A stretch of 64,000 nucleotides of DNA from Planctomycetota bacterium (GTDB lineage Bacteria > Planctomycetota > Phycisphaerae > UBA1845 > UTPLA1), in NCBI GenBank assembly GCA_016235815.1, contig JACRIM010000045.1:1-64000 (forward strand). Reading direction: 5' to 3'. Positions 36,125-46,200 of the stretch are shown piece after piece (position 1 is the stretch's first letter; each line of letters starts with the position of its first letter). The position numbers and the translations under genes are program-made. The notes under the pieces were generated by a model that searched no databases, had not been told where the DNA came from, and saw nothing but the letters and a program-made list of their open reading frames with translations.

Positions 36125-36712
36125 CTACATCATTTCCTGCATCGCCTTGTAATCCTTCACCGCGGCGTCAACCCGCTTCAGATCAAAGGCCTCGGGGTCG
36201 AACGTGCCGCCGATCCATTCGAGGAACGCCTCGTGTTCTTCGTGTTTTGGGTTTCGGATGGCCTTGAGAAACTCCGGATAGCCCCATACCCCCCCTACAT
36301 CCTCAGGCGGGCAGGCCCGGGCACCGGCGATGCAACGCGGGTATTTGACGCCGGCTTCGGGGAGAAGAATCTTCTCGACCACCAAATCGTGCTCCCAGTT
36401 GTCGCCGAAGTCGTAGGTGTAATCAAATCGAATCCGCTCCCGCGGAACCAATTCATCGAGGCGGAATTTTTGTTCGTTTTCCAAGTCCAAATCGAAATCA
36501 TCATGACGTATGCCGTAACTGACTTGGTCGATGAGGAAGCAGTGCAGGTGAGAATTCGTCCAGCCCATAGCCGCCTGGATCATGAGATTCAACTGGTCCA
36601 GACGGCAATTGCCCGGGACTTCGATGCGACGCCAGATCGGGGGCTTGAGGTCACACAGGGTGATCTTGAGCCGGTAAATCGGTGACTTGCTTTGACTGCC
36701 TCGCTTGGCCAT
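36125..36712 (-). CDS. pRiA4b ORF-3-like protein
   Basis: The 195-residue product shows the hallmarks of the plasmid pRiA4b ORF-3 family (also called the IS1096 TnpR-like family): YRLKITLCDLKPPIWRRIEV, LDQLNLMIQAAMGW, HLHCF, the Tyr-Asp-Phe-Gly-Asp-x-Trp block in DYTYDFGDNWEHDL, then CIAGARACPPEDVGG. The family is common on plasmids, transposons and in genomes; its biochemical role is not established. GGAGGAG precedes the ATG, so translation is likely strong. It points the opposite way to the operon just before it. Confidence 0.88.
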   Translation of the reverse strand: MAKRGSQSKSPIYRLKITLCDLKPPIWRRIEVPGNCRLDQLNLMIQAAMGWTNSHLHCFLIDQVSYGIRHDDFDLDLENEQKFRLDELVPRERIRFDYTYDFGDNWEHDLVVEKILLPEAGVKYPRCIAGARACPPEDVGGVWGYPEFLKAIRNPKHEEHEAFLEWIGGTFDPEAFDLKRVDAAVKDYKAMQEMM

Positions 36713-36840
36713 AGCCGCTCCTCCGTTCCCAAAGTGAGCCGATGCCGCGTTGCCACGGCAGGCGCATCAGCCTATCCCCATTGGCGGCCGCGACAAGATG
36801 CATCAGACCGGGTTGTGAATTGTCCGGTCGACGATGAGTC

Positions 36841-37566
36841 TCACGCTTCCCTCGGCGGAAACATCACCTCGCCCCAGTCCTGCCCGATCCCCGACTCGAT
36901 CATGATCTCCAGGAACGCCGGAAGCAGATCGACCATCAGCGTCGCCGAGTGCTGAAGCGTTCGCCGGTTCAGCTTGCCGCCCTTGGTGCTGGCCCCGTGA
37001 ACGACCTGATTGCGCATCACGTAGAGCCGTTCAAAGAGCATCCGCAGGATGGGCTCACGATTGGACCGCGGAAACAGGAGGATCGCCGATTTTGCATCCG
37101 CCTTGACCTTTCGAATCGCCGGTGCCGGCTCGCCGTCCCAGAACGGGATGCTTAGGTATTGGTTCTCGATCAGGTTAAGGACCGCCGGCTGTCGCTTGCC
37201 GAGGATCCTGCCGATGTGGCCGTGGGAGTCGATCCGCCAGACCTGGGCCAGAAAGGTCTCCAGCGCCTCGCGTTCGCGATACGGTTTGGAATCGGGCGCC
37301 TTTCGGCCATACAGCGCGTTCAGCCCGATCCAGCTGTAGATGAAGCGGCCCTCCAGGTCATCGGCCTCCAGTCCCTCGGCGCGCTCCAGCCACGAAAGGC
37401 CACGCCAGACGCGGATGGCGAACGACTGATTCGCCTCCCGCTGGTCCTTGGGGATGCGTCTGAACTGGTCGCGAAGGTCCGCGGCGGTGGGCATGCCAGG
37501 ATAGATTACCTCAGAGGTCGGACCCTCGCGCGGTCCCGTGGGTTTCCATAGGAATGGCGCTGACAT
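36841..37566 (-). CDS. HEPN-domain protein (Apea-like)
   Basis: This protein of 241 residues has the catalytic R-x4-H motif of HEPN ribonucleases: R185-N186-QVV-H190 within ERLYVMRNQVVHG. An upstream helix, FIYSWIGLNALYG (75-87), matches the first half of the four-helix HEPN bundle, close to the Apea-like subfamily. HEPN proteins often cut RNA as toxins or in defence. The start ATG at 37566 has no strong ribosome-binding site. The ADP-ribosylglycohydrolase gene lies 66 bases upstream on the same strand, so the two may share a transcript. Confidence 0.85.
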   Translation of the reverse strand: MSAPFLWKPTGPREGPTSEVIYPGMPTAADLRDQFRRIPKDQREANQSFAIRVWRGLSWLERAEGLEADDLEGRFIYSWIGLNALYGRKAPDSKPYREREALETFLAQVWRIDSHGHIGRILGKRQPAVLNLIENQYLSIPFWDGEPAPAIRKVKADAKSAILLFPRSNREPILRMLFERLYVMRNQVVHGASTKGGKLNRRTLQHSATLMVDLLPAFLEIMIESGIGQDWGEVMFPPREA

Positions 37567-37632
37567 GCTATTATTCGTAAACGCGCTCTTGGGCCAATAG
37601 GGCGAATCTCACGCGGCCCTGGCATGAGCGCA

Positions 37633-38577
37633 TCAGCCCTTGGCGAAGGCATGGAGGTCACCGGCGATCTCGATCAACGTCTCACGCTGTTCTACATCCT
37701 GCCGCCATGTCTCGGGAATGGCCGCAACGCCGTTGAAGGCGCCGCTGATGGCGCCGGCGATGCAGCCGACGGAGTCGGAGTCGCCATCCATGTTCACCGC
37801 GGTGATAACGGTCTGTCGATAATCGCTCGGGGATTGCATGAAGGCGTACAGCGCGCACGCGGTGGCTTCATCAGCGGTCCATGCGCCGCCGAGCACGCCG
37901 TAGGCTGCCTTGGAATCGCGATGCAGAACCATCGGAACCTGCAGGACCTTGTCAGCGAACTCGCCGCTGATCGGGCGCGTTCGCTCAACCAGCCGGCGGA
38001 GCATGTCGTCGGGGGGCATGCCATCCAGTGCCCAACTTACAAGCAGCGCTGTGGCGACACCGCCCGCCGTGGCGGCGGGATGACCATGCGTCAGTTCGCT
38101 GGTCTGCGCGGCCATGCGCGTGATCTTGTCCTCGTCACCGTGCCAGGCCAGTCCGATCGGCGCGGTGCGCATGGCGGTGCCGCAGCCTTTGGAGTCGTTG
38201 TTCCCCGGTGCCCGCCAATTCGGGTCTTTTGCCAACGCGCGACAACCGGCCATGCAGGTCATTCCGGGGGCGCGGTCGTTTTCAGCCGACTGAGACCACA
38301 ACACAAACTGCCGTGCAGATTCGGCGACGAATTCCGCCTCCGATTGGGTGCCATGAGACAGGATCGCACGGGCCAGGGCGAGCGACATCTGGGTGTCGTC
38401 GGTAAACGTGCCACGGGGGTGGCGTTGCGACGGGTGCAGATCGGTGATGCCGTCTGCGCCGAACTGGGCGCGGATCGCGCTGAGCCGAAGGAACTCAACC
38501 GGCCAGCCCAGGGCATCACCGATGGCCAGGCCCAGCACGCAGCCCAGGTAACGGTCCTGTGATGGGATCGTTGTCAT
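37633..38577 (-). CDS. ADP-ribosylglycohydrolase family protein
   Basis: The 314-residue protein holds the metal-binding residues of the DraG/ARH family: GTFTDDTQMSLAL (TDDT motif), CGTAMRTAPIGL, and NMDGDSDSVGCIAGAISG (the C-terminal D-x-D-x2-G-x3-GA motif), with the N-terminal GLAIGDALG. These enzymes use two Mg2+ ions to remove ADP-ribose from proteins, nucleic acids or small molecules. In a defence setting the partner could be an ADP-ribosylating toxin. The nearest candidate in the window, at 6943, is far away, so no pairing can be claimed. Length is normal for the family. Confidence 0.9.
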   Translation of the reverse strand: MTTIPSQDRYLGCVLGLAIGDALGWPVEFLRLSAIRAQFGADGITDLHPSQRHPRGTFTDDTQMSLALARAILSHGTQSEAEFVAESARQFVLWSQSAENDRAPGMTCMAGCRALAKDPNWRAPGNNDSKGCGTAMRTAPIGLAWHGDEDKITRMAAQTSELTHGHPAATAGGVATALLVSWALDGMPPDDMLRRLVERTRPISGEFADKVLQVPMVLHRDSKAAYGVLGGAWTADEATACALYAFMQSPSDYRQTVITAVNMDGDSDSVGCIAGAISGAFNGVAAIPETWRQDVEQRETLIEIAGDLHAFAKG

Positions 38578-38617
38578 GGTGAGTTGGAGTTCCCTGGGGC
38601 CTTGATTGTGCCCGCTC

Positions 38618-38848
38618 TCATTTCATTCCCCGTGCCACGGCCCAGCCCGCACAAGCAGCCAGGATCATCCACCCGATCAGGCTCAGCAGCGCAATGCAGC
38701 ATCCACCGCCGGTGATCATCCGGCCGAGTTTGCGTTCACGGCCGGCCTGCGTCAGCGGGATACCGATCTTCCGCGACAACCGGGCCTTTGCCGCGGACAG
38801 TCCGACCGCCCGCTTCCACGAGAACGAAAATCCGAACTTGCGGCCCAT
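38618..38848 (-). CDS. Small membrane protein
   Basis: ATG at 38848 follows GGAGGAG by four bases, giving a 76-residue protein rather than the longer open frame. The N-terminal half is basic (MGRKFGFSFSWKRAVGLSA), with an AKARLSRKIGIPLT segment that recalls DUF4236-type small proteins; the C-terminal half is one membrane helix (CCIALLSLIGWMILAACAGWAVA). Function unknown. Confidence 0.6.
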   Translation of the reverse strand: MGRKFGFSFSWKRAVGLSAAKARLSRKIGIPLTQAGRERKLGRMITGGGCCIALLSLIGWMILAACAGWAVARGMK

Positions 38849-38889
38849 GGTCTCCTCCCGGTGTGCCAACACGGCGGCCCGACCCACCA

Positions 38890-39900
38890 TCAATGAGCAT
38901 ACCGCTGACGTCGGTTGATAACCGCAATGACAGTGGCGACCAACATCCCACAAGCCGGCTCGGGAATTGGGGTGATCTGCAAGATGCGGTCCTCGGTCTG
39001 GATTGAGAGATAAAGAGATCCATCAGGACCAAACGCAAGGTCCGCGGGATACCCCGTGAACCCCGTGCCCATGACCGTCGAATTCCCAACCGTATCAAAC
39101 CGATAAAGCGAACCGTTCCCGATCGCATAGAGATCGTGGCCCCACGAACCGCCCGGACCGAATGCCATTGGAACGCCTGCCTGTGTCCCCTGCGTGTTCG
39201 TACCATTGAACAGGCCAGATGCGAACGACCCGTTCGCCAGTGTTCCATCCGGATTCCAAACACGAATCCCACCATCCAGGTCGCCGGTATAGATTCTGTC
39301 GAACTGGTCGACGGCGATATTGAAGGGAATCGCGGTATCACTGAACAATCGCGTTGGATCACCACCCGTGCTGACGTACACCTCCCCGATCCTGGGATCC
39401 GTAAACAGCAGCCGACCGGCTGAATCAAAGATCAGATCGTTGGGGTTCGTCCAAGAGGGGGCATAGCTCGGCCCGAAAATCGGGATGACGTTTTGATTCG
39501 GCAAGACCGCTGCAAGTCGTCCGCCTTCTCCACCCAGCCCATCAGGCTCACCTCCGCCGACCAAGACGGAACCAGGGGTCCCCGAAATCGCGCCAGTGGT
39601 GTCCACGAGAATCGCATCGGGATCCCGAAATCCGCTGATTCCGAAGGGCGTGAAGGAACCGCCTCCCGGTGCTATTCGAAACGGAAAGCTGGGATTGGGG
39701 AGAGCCTCGGTGTTTTGCCTCCCCACATATAACACGCCCGCAGAGTCGAAAGAGAGCATCATTGGATCAGGGATGCCGGTGACGTACTCCTGTACCGTGC
39801 AGCCCGCCACGATCGGGGAGGCAATTGCACGGTCGACCATCACCGTGAGGCAGGCTGTCAGGCCGCCGACGATCAAACCTGTTCCAGTTCCGCGTTTCAT
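38890..39900 (-). CDS. Secreted NHL-type propeller protein with PEP-CTERM-like anchor
   Basis: A 336-residue protein with a signal peptide (to about IASPIVAG), then repeats of the pattern DLIFDSAGRLLFTDP, FDRIYTGDLDGGIRV and DLAFGPDGSLYLS, typical of NHL/SMP-30-like beta-propellers. The C-terminus reads PIPEPACGMLVATVIAVINRRQR: a PEP motif, one hydrophobic helix and a basic end, the layout of PEP-CTERM sorting signals read by exosortases. GGAGGAGAG precedes the ATG. It resembles in pattern the propeller module of the three dockerin-ended proteins nearby but differs in how it is anchored. Its ligand is unknown. Confidence 0.82.
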   Translation of the reverse strand: MKRGTGTGLIVGGLTACLTVMVDRAIASPIVAGCTVQEYVTGIPDPMMLSFDSAGVLYVGRQNTEALPNPSFPFRIAPGGGSFTPFGISGFRDPDAILVDTTGAISGTPGSVLVGGGEPDGLGGEGGRLAAVLPNQNVIPIFGPSYAPSWTNPNDLIFDSAGRLLFTDPRIGEVYVSTGGDPTRLFSDTAIPFNIAVDQFDRIYTGDLDGGIRVWNPDGTLANGSFASGLFNGTNTQGTQAGVPMAFGPGGSWGHDLYAIGNGSLYRFDTVGNSTVMGTGFTGYPADLAFGPDGSLYLSIQTEDRILQITPIPEPACGMLVATVIAVINRRQRYAH

Positions 39901-39977
39901 TTCCTCTCTCCTCCAGAATTTGGGGATATCGCGTCAGCATATCCTTATCGTCCGCTTGGCGGAGTCAGTGGCACCAT

Positions 39978-42932
39978 TCACATCCCCATCGCCGCATTCA
40001 CAAACAACTGCACATCCCGCCCATCGGCGCAGCCATCGCCGTTCATGTCCGCCGTCGCGATCGGCAACGGGGCATCGGGCAGTTGCAGGAGCGCGGCGGC
40101 AAAGCCGGCGGTGTCGTCGATGGTCACGGCCCCGCTTCCATTCATGTCGCCTGGCAGTGAGGCACCGATCTTCAGCACCTTGTTCTCCGACGGGATGCTG
40201 ATGTGCATGTACCCCTCGGGGTCGAAGGCGATTCCCTTCGGGGCTCGGCAGGAGAGATACACACTGCTCGCGCCGGTGGTCATGTCCACCTCCATCACGC
40301 GATCGCCACACGCGACGAACATGTTCCCGTGGAAGATTCCCTGCGGTGCGATCGCCTGGCTGATGGCCCCGGTCAGTCCCGTGGCGAAGACCGGATCGAT
40401 CACCATTCCATCCGGTCCGACCTTGCTCATCACGCCATCGACCGCGGTGGTGACGTACACGTTGTCGGCTCCATCGATCGTGACGGCCCGTGGTGACATT
40501 CCCGGCGCCGAGTAGAACGCCTCGACCGCACCCATGTCGATCACGTTCAGGCTGTCGCCGTCGACGCTGCCCACGAACAGCCGGCCCATCGAATCGATGG
40601 CCATCTGTCCGACATGGTCAAACGTCGGATCGGGGAACTGCTCGCAGATCGCGCCGTTGGCCGGGTTGATGAAGTAGATGGTATTGCAGGCGCCAACGAT
40701 CAGGAGATTCGGCAGACTGCAGACGCCCTGCCACCGGCCATGGACATCGACGAGCACCGATTCGGGCGTGCACAGCGTGGGGCCGAACGACTGGACGATG
40801 CAGCCCGGCCGCACGCGAGTGAGTTTGCCCGAGGCCACGACCTCCTGCCCGGCGAACAGGCGGAACGACCGCTGCCCGAAACAGGAGCCGGCAATCGGCC
40901 CATCGTCGGCAAACCCGATGATGCTGGCGTTGGGGATGGCCGTGGGCGGACAGAGCGTGCCGAGGGCGTAATAGGTGGCGGGAACGTCGGAGTTGATGGT
41001 CAACGTAGCGGCATTGCTGATTGCCTGACCACAACTGGTGGTGACGATCACATCGTAGCTGCCGGCGTCGCCTATGGTCGTCGTTGGGATCACCAGGGGG
41101 TTATTCGTCGCTCCATCGATTGGCGCTCCGTTCTTCCGCCATTGGTAGGCGTATGTCCCTGGACCGGTCACGTTAACTGAAAAGCTCGCCTGTACGCCAG
41201 CGCAAACGGACAAACTCTGCGGCGATGAATTGATCGCTGGCGCAAGCCCGGTCTGGCAGGCGTCGAGTATCGAGTCGCCATTGCAGTCCGTGGCTCCTCC
41301 GGCGATTTCGCAGGAATCGAGGACGCTGTTGGAATTGCAATCAGCTGCGCCAGACGCGATATCGCAGGAGTCCGGGATGCTGTTGGCGTTGCAGTCGTTT
41401 GCAGGGTCGGGCGCGAAGATCGGTGCACCGGATGTAACCCACGAGGGGCTGTTTACCAGCGTTCCGTTCGCGACTGCCGATCCCGCCGCCGAATTGACCG
41501 CGGTCAGCCCGGAGCCTTCGTCGAAGCGATAATAGGCAACCAAGCCGCTTTCGCTTCCCTGAAGGCGGCGGTTCATCCAAGTTTGAATCTCAGACTGAGC
41601 GCGAGGGAGGTTCCAAATGCGAAATTCATCGATCATTCCAGCAAATGAGGCGAAATATTGATCCTCACGTAAACTTCCGATGGAAAAATCATGGGGCGAT
41701 GACACAAACGGAGTCATTCCGCTCTTGGATGCTTCAAGTACTCCGTTGCGATAGATCCGCATGTAATTGCCGGACTGGCTGGCCACCATCGCAAAGTGAT
41801 GCCATGCGCCGAAAATGGAAACCGCCGGCGTGTATGATAGGATCCCATTCGTTTGAGTGTTTCCGAACTCCCACCAGACCCTGCCGTCAGTATACGGAGC
41901 GAACGCAGAAATCCGATAGACCGACGGGTCACGATGCAAACCGCAGGTCGGATGTTCCCCCCCCGGGGTGGCGTATTGCCAAAACTCGATTGTGATCTCG
42001 GTGGTTGGGGCAATGTTTCCGAAGCCAGGCACAATCACATGGTCATCCACGCCGTCGAATTGGATGGCCGAGGCTGCTGCAGGAGAAAGCACTTCGCAGT
42101 CATCCGGGACCAAATTGGCGTTGCAGTCTTGGCTGGTTCCCGAGGCGATGTCACACGCATCTGAGACGCCGTTGGCGTTGCAGTCGGGGCCCGATGCAGG
42201 CAATTGAATCGGCGCGGTAGACGCCACGCGAGCCGGATCATCCGAAGCGGCGCCGGACGTGTTTCCAAGTGTCCCGTTGTTGGCGGACGGCGAGGAATCG
42301 ATGACGGACTGATTTCCCAGAGACTCATCGAATCGCCAATACCCGACGAGGCCCTGAGTGTTCGGATCAACCTGTCGATCATAGTACGCTTCGATGTCAC
42401 AGGGTGAACGAGCGATGTTCCATACTCGTATCTCGTCGATCAGGCCGTTCCAAAAATCGCCTCCACTATTATCTAACTGTCCAATACTAAGTGCTGCGTT
42501 GGTACCGGTGGCAGCAGCATTCCCCGCAATAGTCTCTACGAATGAACCATCCACGTAAAAGTGGGTGTCGTAGTCGCTGTCAAATACGACTGCGATATGC
42601 CTCCACACTCCGGAGGTTAAATATTGCCCCGTTGTGTCGAAGTCCTGAATACAGTAGGTGGTAAATCGCACCTTTCCGTCGATTTGACCGAACCCAAACC
42701 CGTTACACATCAGCGGAGTGTGCTTGGATACGACCCTCTTCGAGCCATTGATTCCGCCGGGGCGAACCCAAGCTTCTATTGTCAGATTACTTGTCAGGTT
42801 CAGGCTGGCCCCTCCGGGAACATTCACGGAATCATTCACGCCATCGAACTGCAGGGCGTTCCCCGCCACCTGCCCCAGGCACGGAATGCTCGAAACGAAA
42901 ATGACGATGGATGAAATGGCAACGCGACGCAT
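39978..42932 (-). CDS. Secreted LamG protein with Asp-Cys-Asn repeats and dockerin-like end
   Basis: Start ATG 42932 follows AGGAGG by five bases; the longer open frame is not needed. The 984-residue protein has a signal peptide (ends near PCLGQ), a LamG/concanavalin-like domain (about 25-215), a block of DCNANGVSDACDIASG repeats, a second LamG domain (about 285-500), a further repeat block, an Ig-like domain, then the shared 330-residue propeller module (CPPTAIPNASIIGFADDG onward) and a dockerin-like tail with GDMNGSGAVTIDD and ADMNGDGCADGRD calcium loops. LamG domains bind sugars or matrix. The dockerin-like end might dock to a cohesin or simply anchor the protein. Confidence 0.87.
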   Translation of the reverse strand: MRRVAISSIVIFVSSIPCLGQVAGNALQFDGVNDSVNVPGGASLNLTSNLTIEAWVRPGGINGSKRVVSKHTPLMCNGFGFGQIDGKVRFTTYCIQDFDTTGQYLTSGVWRHIAVVFDSDYDTHFYVDGSFVETIAGNAAATGTNAALSIGQLDNSGGDFWNGLIDEIRVWNIARSPCDIEAYYDRQVDPNTQGLVGYWRFDESLGNQSVIDSSPSANNGTLGNTSGAASDDPARVASTAPIQLPASGPDCNANGVSDACDIASGTSQDCNANLVPDDCEVLSPAAASAIQFDGVDDHVIVPGFGNIAPTTEITIEFWQYATPGGEHPTCGLHRDPSVYRISAFAPYTDGRVWWEFGNTQTNGILSYTPAVSIFGAWHHFAMVASQSGNYMRIYRNGVLEASKSGMTPFVSSPHDFSIGSLREDQYFASFAGMIDEFRIWNLPRAQSEIQTWMNRRLQGSESGLVAYYRFDEGSGLTAVNSAAGSAVANGTLVNSPSWVTSGAPIFAPDPANDCNANSIPDSCDIASGAADCNSNSVLDSCEIAGGATDCNGDSILDACQTGLAPAINSSPQSLSVCAGVQASFSVNVTGPGTYAYQWRKNGAPIDGATNNPLVIPTTTIGDAGSYDVIVTTSCGQAISNAATLTINSDVPATYYALGTLCPPTAIPNASIIGFADDGPIAGSCFGQRSFRLFAGQEVVASGKLTRVRPGCIVQSFGPTLCTPESVLVDVHGRWQGVCSLPNLLIVGACNTIYFINPANGAICEQFPDPTFDHVGQMAIDSMGRLFVGSVDGDSLNVIDMGAVEAFYSAPGMSPRAVTIDGADNVYVTTAVDGVMSKVGPDGMVIDPVFATGLTGAISQAIAPQGIFHGNMFVACGDRVMEVDMTTGASSVYLSCRAPKGIAFDPEGYMHISIPSENKVLKIGASLPGDMNGSGAVTIDDTAGFAAALLQLPDAPLPIATADMNGDGCADGRDVQLFVNAAMGM

Positions 42933-43275
42933 GAGAACCTCCTGAACCACCTCAGGGGCCGCGGCGTTGCTGAACTGAATCGAGACGGCGCTTGCGAAGG
43001 CGTTGGCCCCTGTCTCTGCCCACCATCATAATCGGATGGGCTGCTCCGACAACAGGGCCGGTGTCCTCGATCTTCCGTCAGGCAAAACCCGTGCCAGATT
43101 AATGCACAAGCGACCCAAGCAGCCCGCCCGGATCACAGGTAGTTACCACGCAAATCGTTACGATTGATACAAGGCCCCCAATTCAACGGCGGCCCACCGC
43201 TTCGGGTATGGAATGAAAACAGGCCGACCCGGCGACCATCGCCGCCGGACCGGCCCGCTTTGAAACACGTTCGTG
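42933..43275. other. Intergenic stretch between two surface-protein genes
   Basis: It must hold the promoter of the LamG gene and carries the terminator of the giant Kelch gene (43212-43258). No further gene or repeat is evident. Confidence 0.4.
43212..43258 (-). terminator. Intrinsic terminator of the giant Kelch gene
   Basis: On the minus strand, shortly after the stop codon, GGCCGGTCCGGCG pairs with CGCCGGGTCGGCC around a loop of about eight bases, followed by TGTTTTC. There is one mismatch in the stem. Position and form fit a strong terminator. Confidence 0.6.
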
Positions 43276-46200
43276 CTATGGCAACACCGTATTGACGAAC
43301 AGCTGGATATCCAGACCGCTCAAACATCCGTCGCTGTTCATGTCGGCCGTTATCGTGGGCAGCGGCGCATTTGGCTGCAACATCAGGGCGGCCGCGAACC
43401 CCGCCACATCGGCCAGCGTCACCGCGCCGTCGCCATTCATATCGCCGGGCAAAGACGAACCGATTTTCATCATGCGGTTCTGCGATGGCGCCGAGATATT
43501 CATGAATCCATCAGGATCGAACGCGATGCCCGCCGCCTCCTGACAGGGCAGGAACAGGCTGCTTTCACCGGTTGCAAGGTTCACCTCCATCACCCGATCA
43601 CCACACGCCACGTACATGTTCCCATGGAAGATTCCCTGTGGAGCAATCGCCTGGCTGGCGGCACCGGTGAGACCCGTCGCAAACGCGGCGTTGAGCACTG
43701 TGCCATCGGGGGCCAGCTTTCGCATGACGCCATCGGCCGCGCAAGTGATGTAAATATCGTCCACGGCATCCACGGACACCGCCCTTGGTGAAAGCCCCGG
43801 AGCGGTGTAGATCGGTTGGACCACACCCTTTTCGACCACGTTCAGGCTTTCGCCGTCGACGCTACCCACGAACAGGCGGCCCATCGAGTCGAGGGCCATC
43901 TGTCCGATGTGGTTGAATGTCGGATCGAGGAACTTCTCACACACGGTCCCGCTGCTGGGGTTAATGAAGAACACCGTGTTGCAGCCACCCACGATGAGGA
44001 GATTGGGCGTGGTGCAGAGGCTCTGCCACCGCGCCTCTCGATCCACCAGGACCGACTCCGGTGCACAGAGTGTCGGGCCGAATTGCTGACTCACGCAGGT
44101 CTGCCGGACCCGCCAGATTTTCCCGTTGGCCTCATTGAAGACGCCCGCGAAGATGCGGCTGGATTTCTGGCCCCAACAGGAGTTCGGCACCGGACCATCA
44201 TCGGTGATCCCGAACAGGTAGGGCGATGTGATGGTCGCGGATGGACAGTATGTTGCGAGCCCGTAATGCGCGGCGGGAATCGGATTAGTCACGGTCAAGT
44301 AGCCCGGCAGGCTCGTGACCGATCCGCACGGACTCGTAACGACGCAGTCGTAGCGGCCGGCATCGGACGCTGCGACAGGATTGATGGTCACCGAGGCGCC
44401 CGTTTCGTTTGCGATCGGGACACCGTTCTTACGCCACTGATAACTCAGCGATGGCCCGGCAGCTGTCACGCTAAACGTCGCACTGCCGCCCGCGCAAAGC
44501 TCCAGACTGCCAGGATGACCGGAGATGGTCAGGAGATCCGTGGACGTGAGTTCCCATGTTTCGCCGTCGTAGGGCGGCATGGAGTTGAGTTGACCGCCGA
44601 ACATGACCAACCTGCTGCGCCCGGAGTCATAGGCCATCGCATGGAGCAGGCGTGGCGATGGGCCGCTGCTGGATCGCAGGGTCCATACGCCGTCATCCCA
44701 TTCCCACGTTTGGGCGTTATAGACGCCGGTGTAATTTCCAAACATCACCTCCACGCCGCGGCTTGCATCGTAGACCATTGCCCCGGCATATCCGGCAGCA
44801 GGCCCGCTGGTCGACCGCAGCGTCCATGCCGCGCCGTTCCACTCCCAGGTTTCTCTGCTTGAGCCGTTCCCGTTCGCCTGCTCGCCCCCGAAGAGTACGG
44901 TGACGCCCCGGCCAACATCGTAAGCCACGACTGGTGAGTACCTCGCCGAAGGTTCAGCGCCGGGCGCGTTAGGACGAAGCGTCCACGTCGTGCCGTTCCA
45001 TTCCCATGTTTCTCCATAGTAGACGATGCCGCTGCCACCATAGATGGCACCGCCGAACAAAACGGTCATATCGCGGGCGCTGTCGTATGCCATCCCCTGT
45101 AAGAATCGAGGCGATGGGCCGCTTGTGGCTCGAAGCGACCAGGCGCTGCCGTTCCATTCCCACGTATCAGCGAAGTAACTGGCGCCGTTCCAGCCGCCAA
45201 ACAGGACACAGACTCCCCGTGCGCCGTCATACACCATCGTGTGGCGGGATCGTGGGGCAGGCCCGGTCGTGGACCGCAGAATCCAGTTGTTGCCGTCCCA
45301 TTCCCATGTTTCCCCGTTGGCGGGGCCAGCAGTGCCTTCGCCGCCGAACAGGACCGTCACTCCACGGGCGCTGTCGTACGCCACGGCATGCCACTCGCGC
45401 GGCGAAGGCCCGGTGCTGGATCGCTGTGTCCAACTGGTGACCGGCGCCTCGCACGCATCGAGGATCCCATTGGTGTTGCAGTCCGGGCTGGTGCCGTTAG
45501 CAAGATCGCAGGAGTCCGGGACGCCGTTGTTGTCGCAGTCATTACCTGCCAATTCACAGGAGTCCGGAATGCTGTTTTGATTGCAGTCTTGGCTGAAGCC
45601 GCTGGCGATATCGCATGAATCCGGTGTGCCGTTACCGTTACAGTCTTGACTTGAGGTAGCCGGAGCGTATCCCCACGTTTCCCTGCTCAGTGCCGTATCG
45701 AAGCCACCGTTTAACAGCACGGTGCCACGTGCGGCGTCAAACGTCATCGCGTGGTCAAATCTCGCCGATGGCCCGGCGGCAGTAATCGATCGCCATGTAG
45801 TCCCATTCCAGGTCCACGTATCCCCATACTTCGTGGGATTGTCGATGCCGCCAAAGAGGACGACAACGCCGTGAGTGGTATCGAAGACAAGGGTATGTTC
45901 GGATCGCTTACCGGGGCCGGTGGTGGATCGCAGCGTCCATGTGCTACCGTCCCATGTCCAAGAATCGCCTTTGTTGGCCCCGTCATAACCGCCAAACAGG
46001 ACCACCTGGCCATGCACACTGTCATAGGCCATGGCGTGGTCGGATCGCGGCGACGGACCGTTCGTTGATCGAAGCGTCCATGATGTGCCATCCCATTCCC
46101 AGGTCTCTCCATTGAGTTGGTTGCCCAACCCGCCGAAAAGAACGGTGACGCCACGCACTGCGTCGTAGGCCATGGCATGCCCCGCGCGGGGGCTTGGCCC

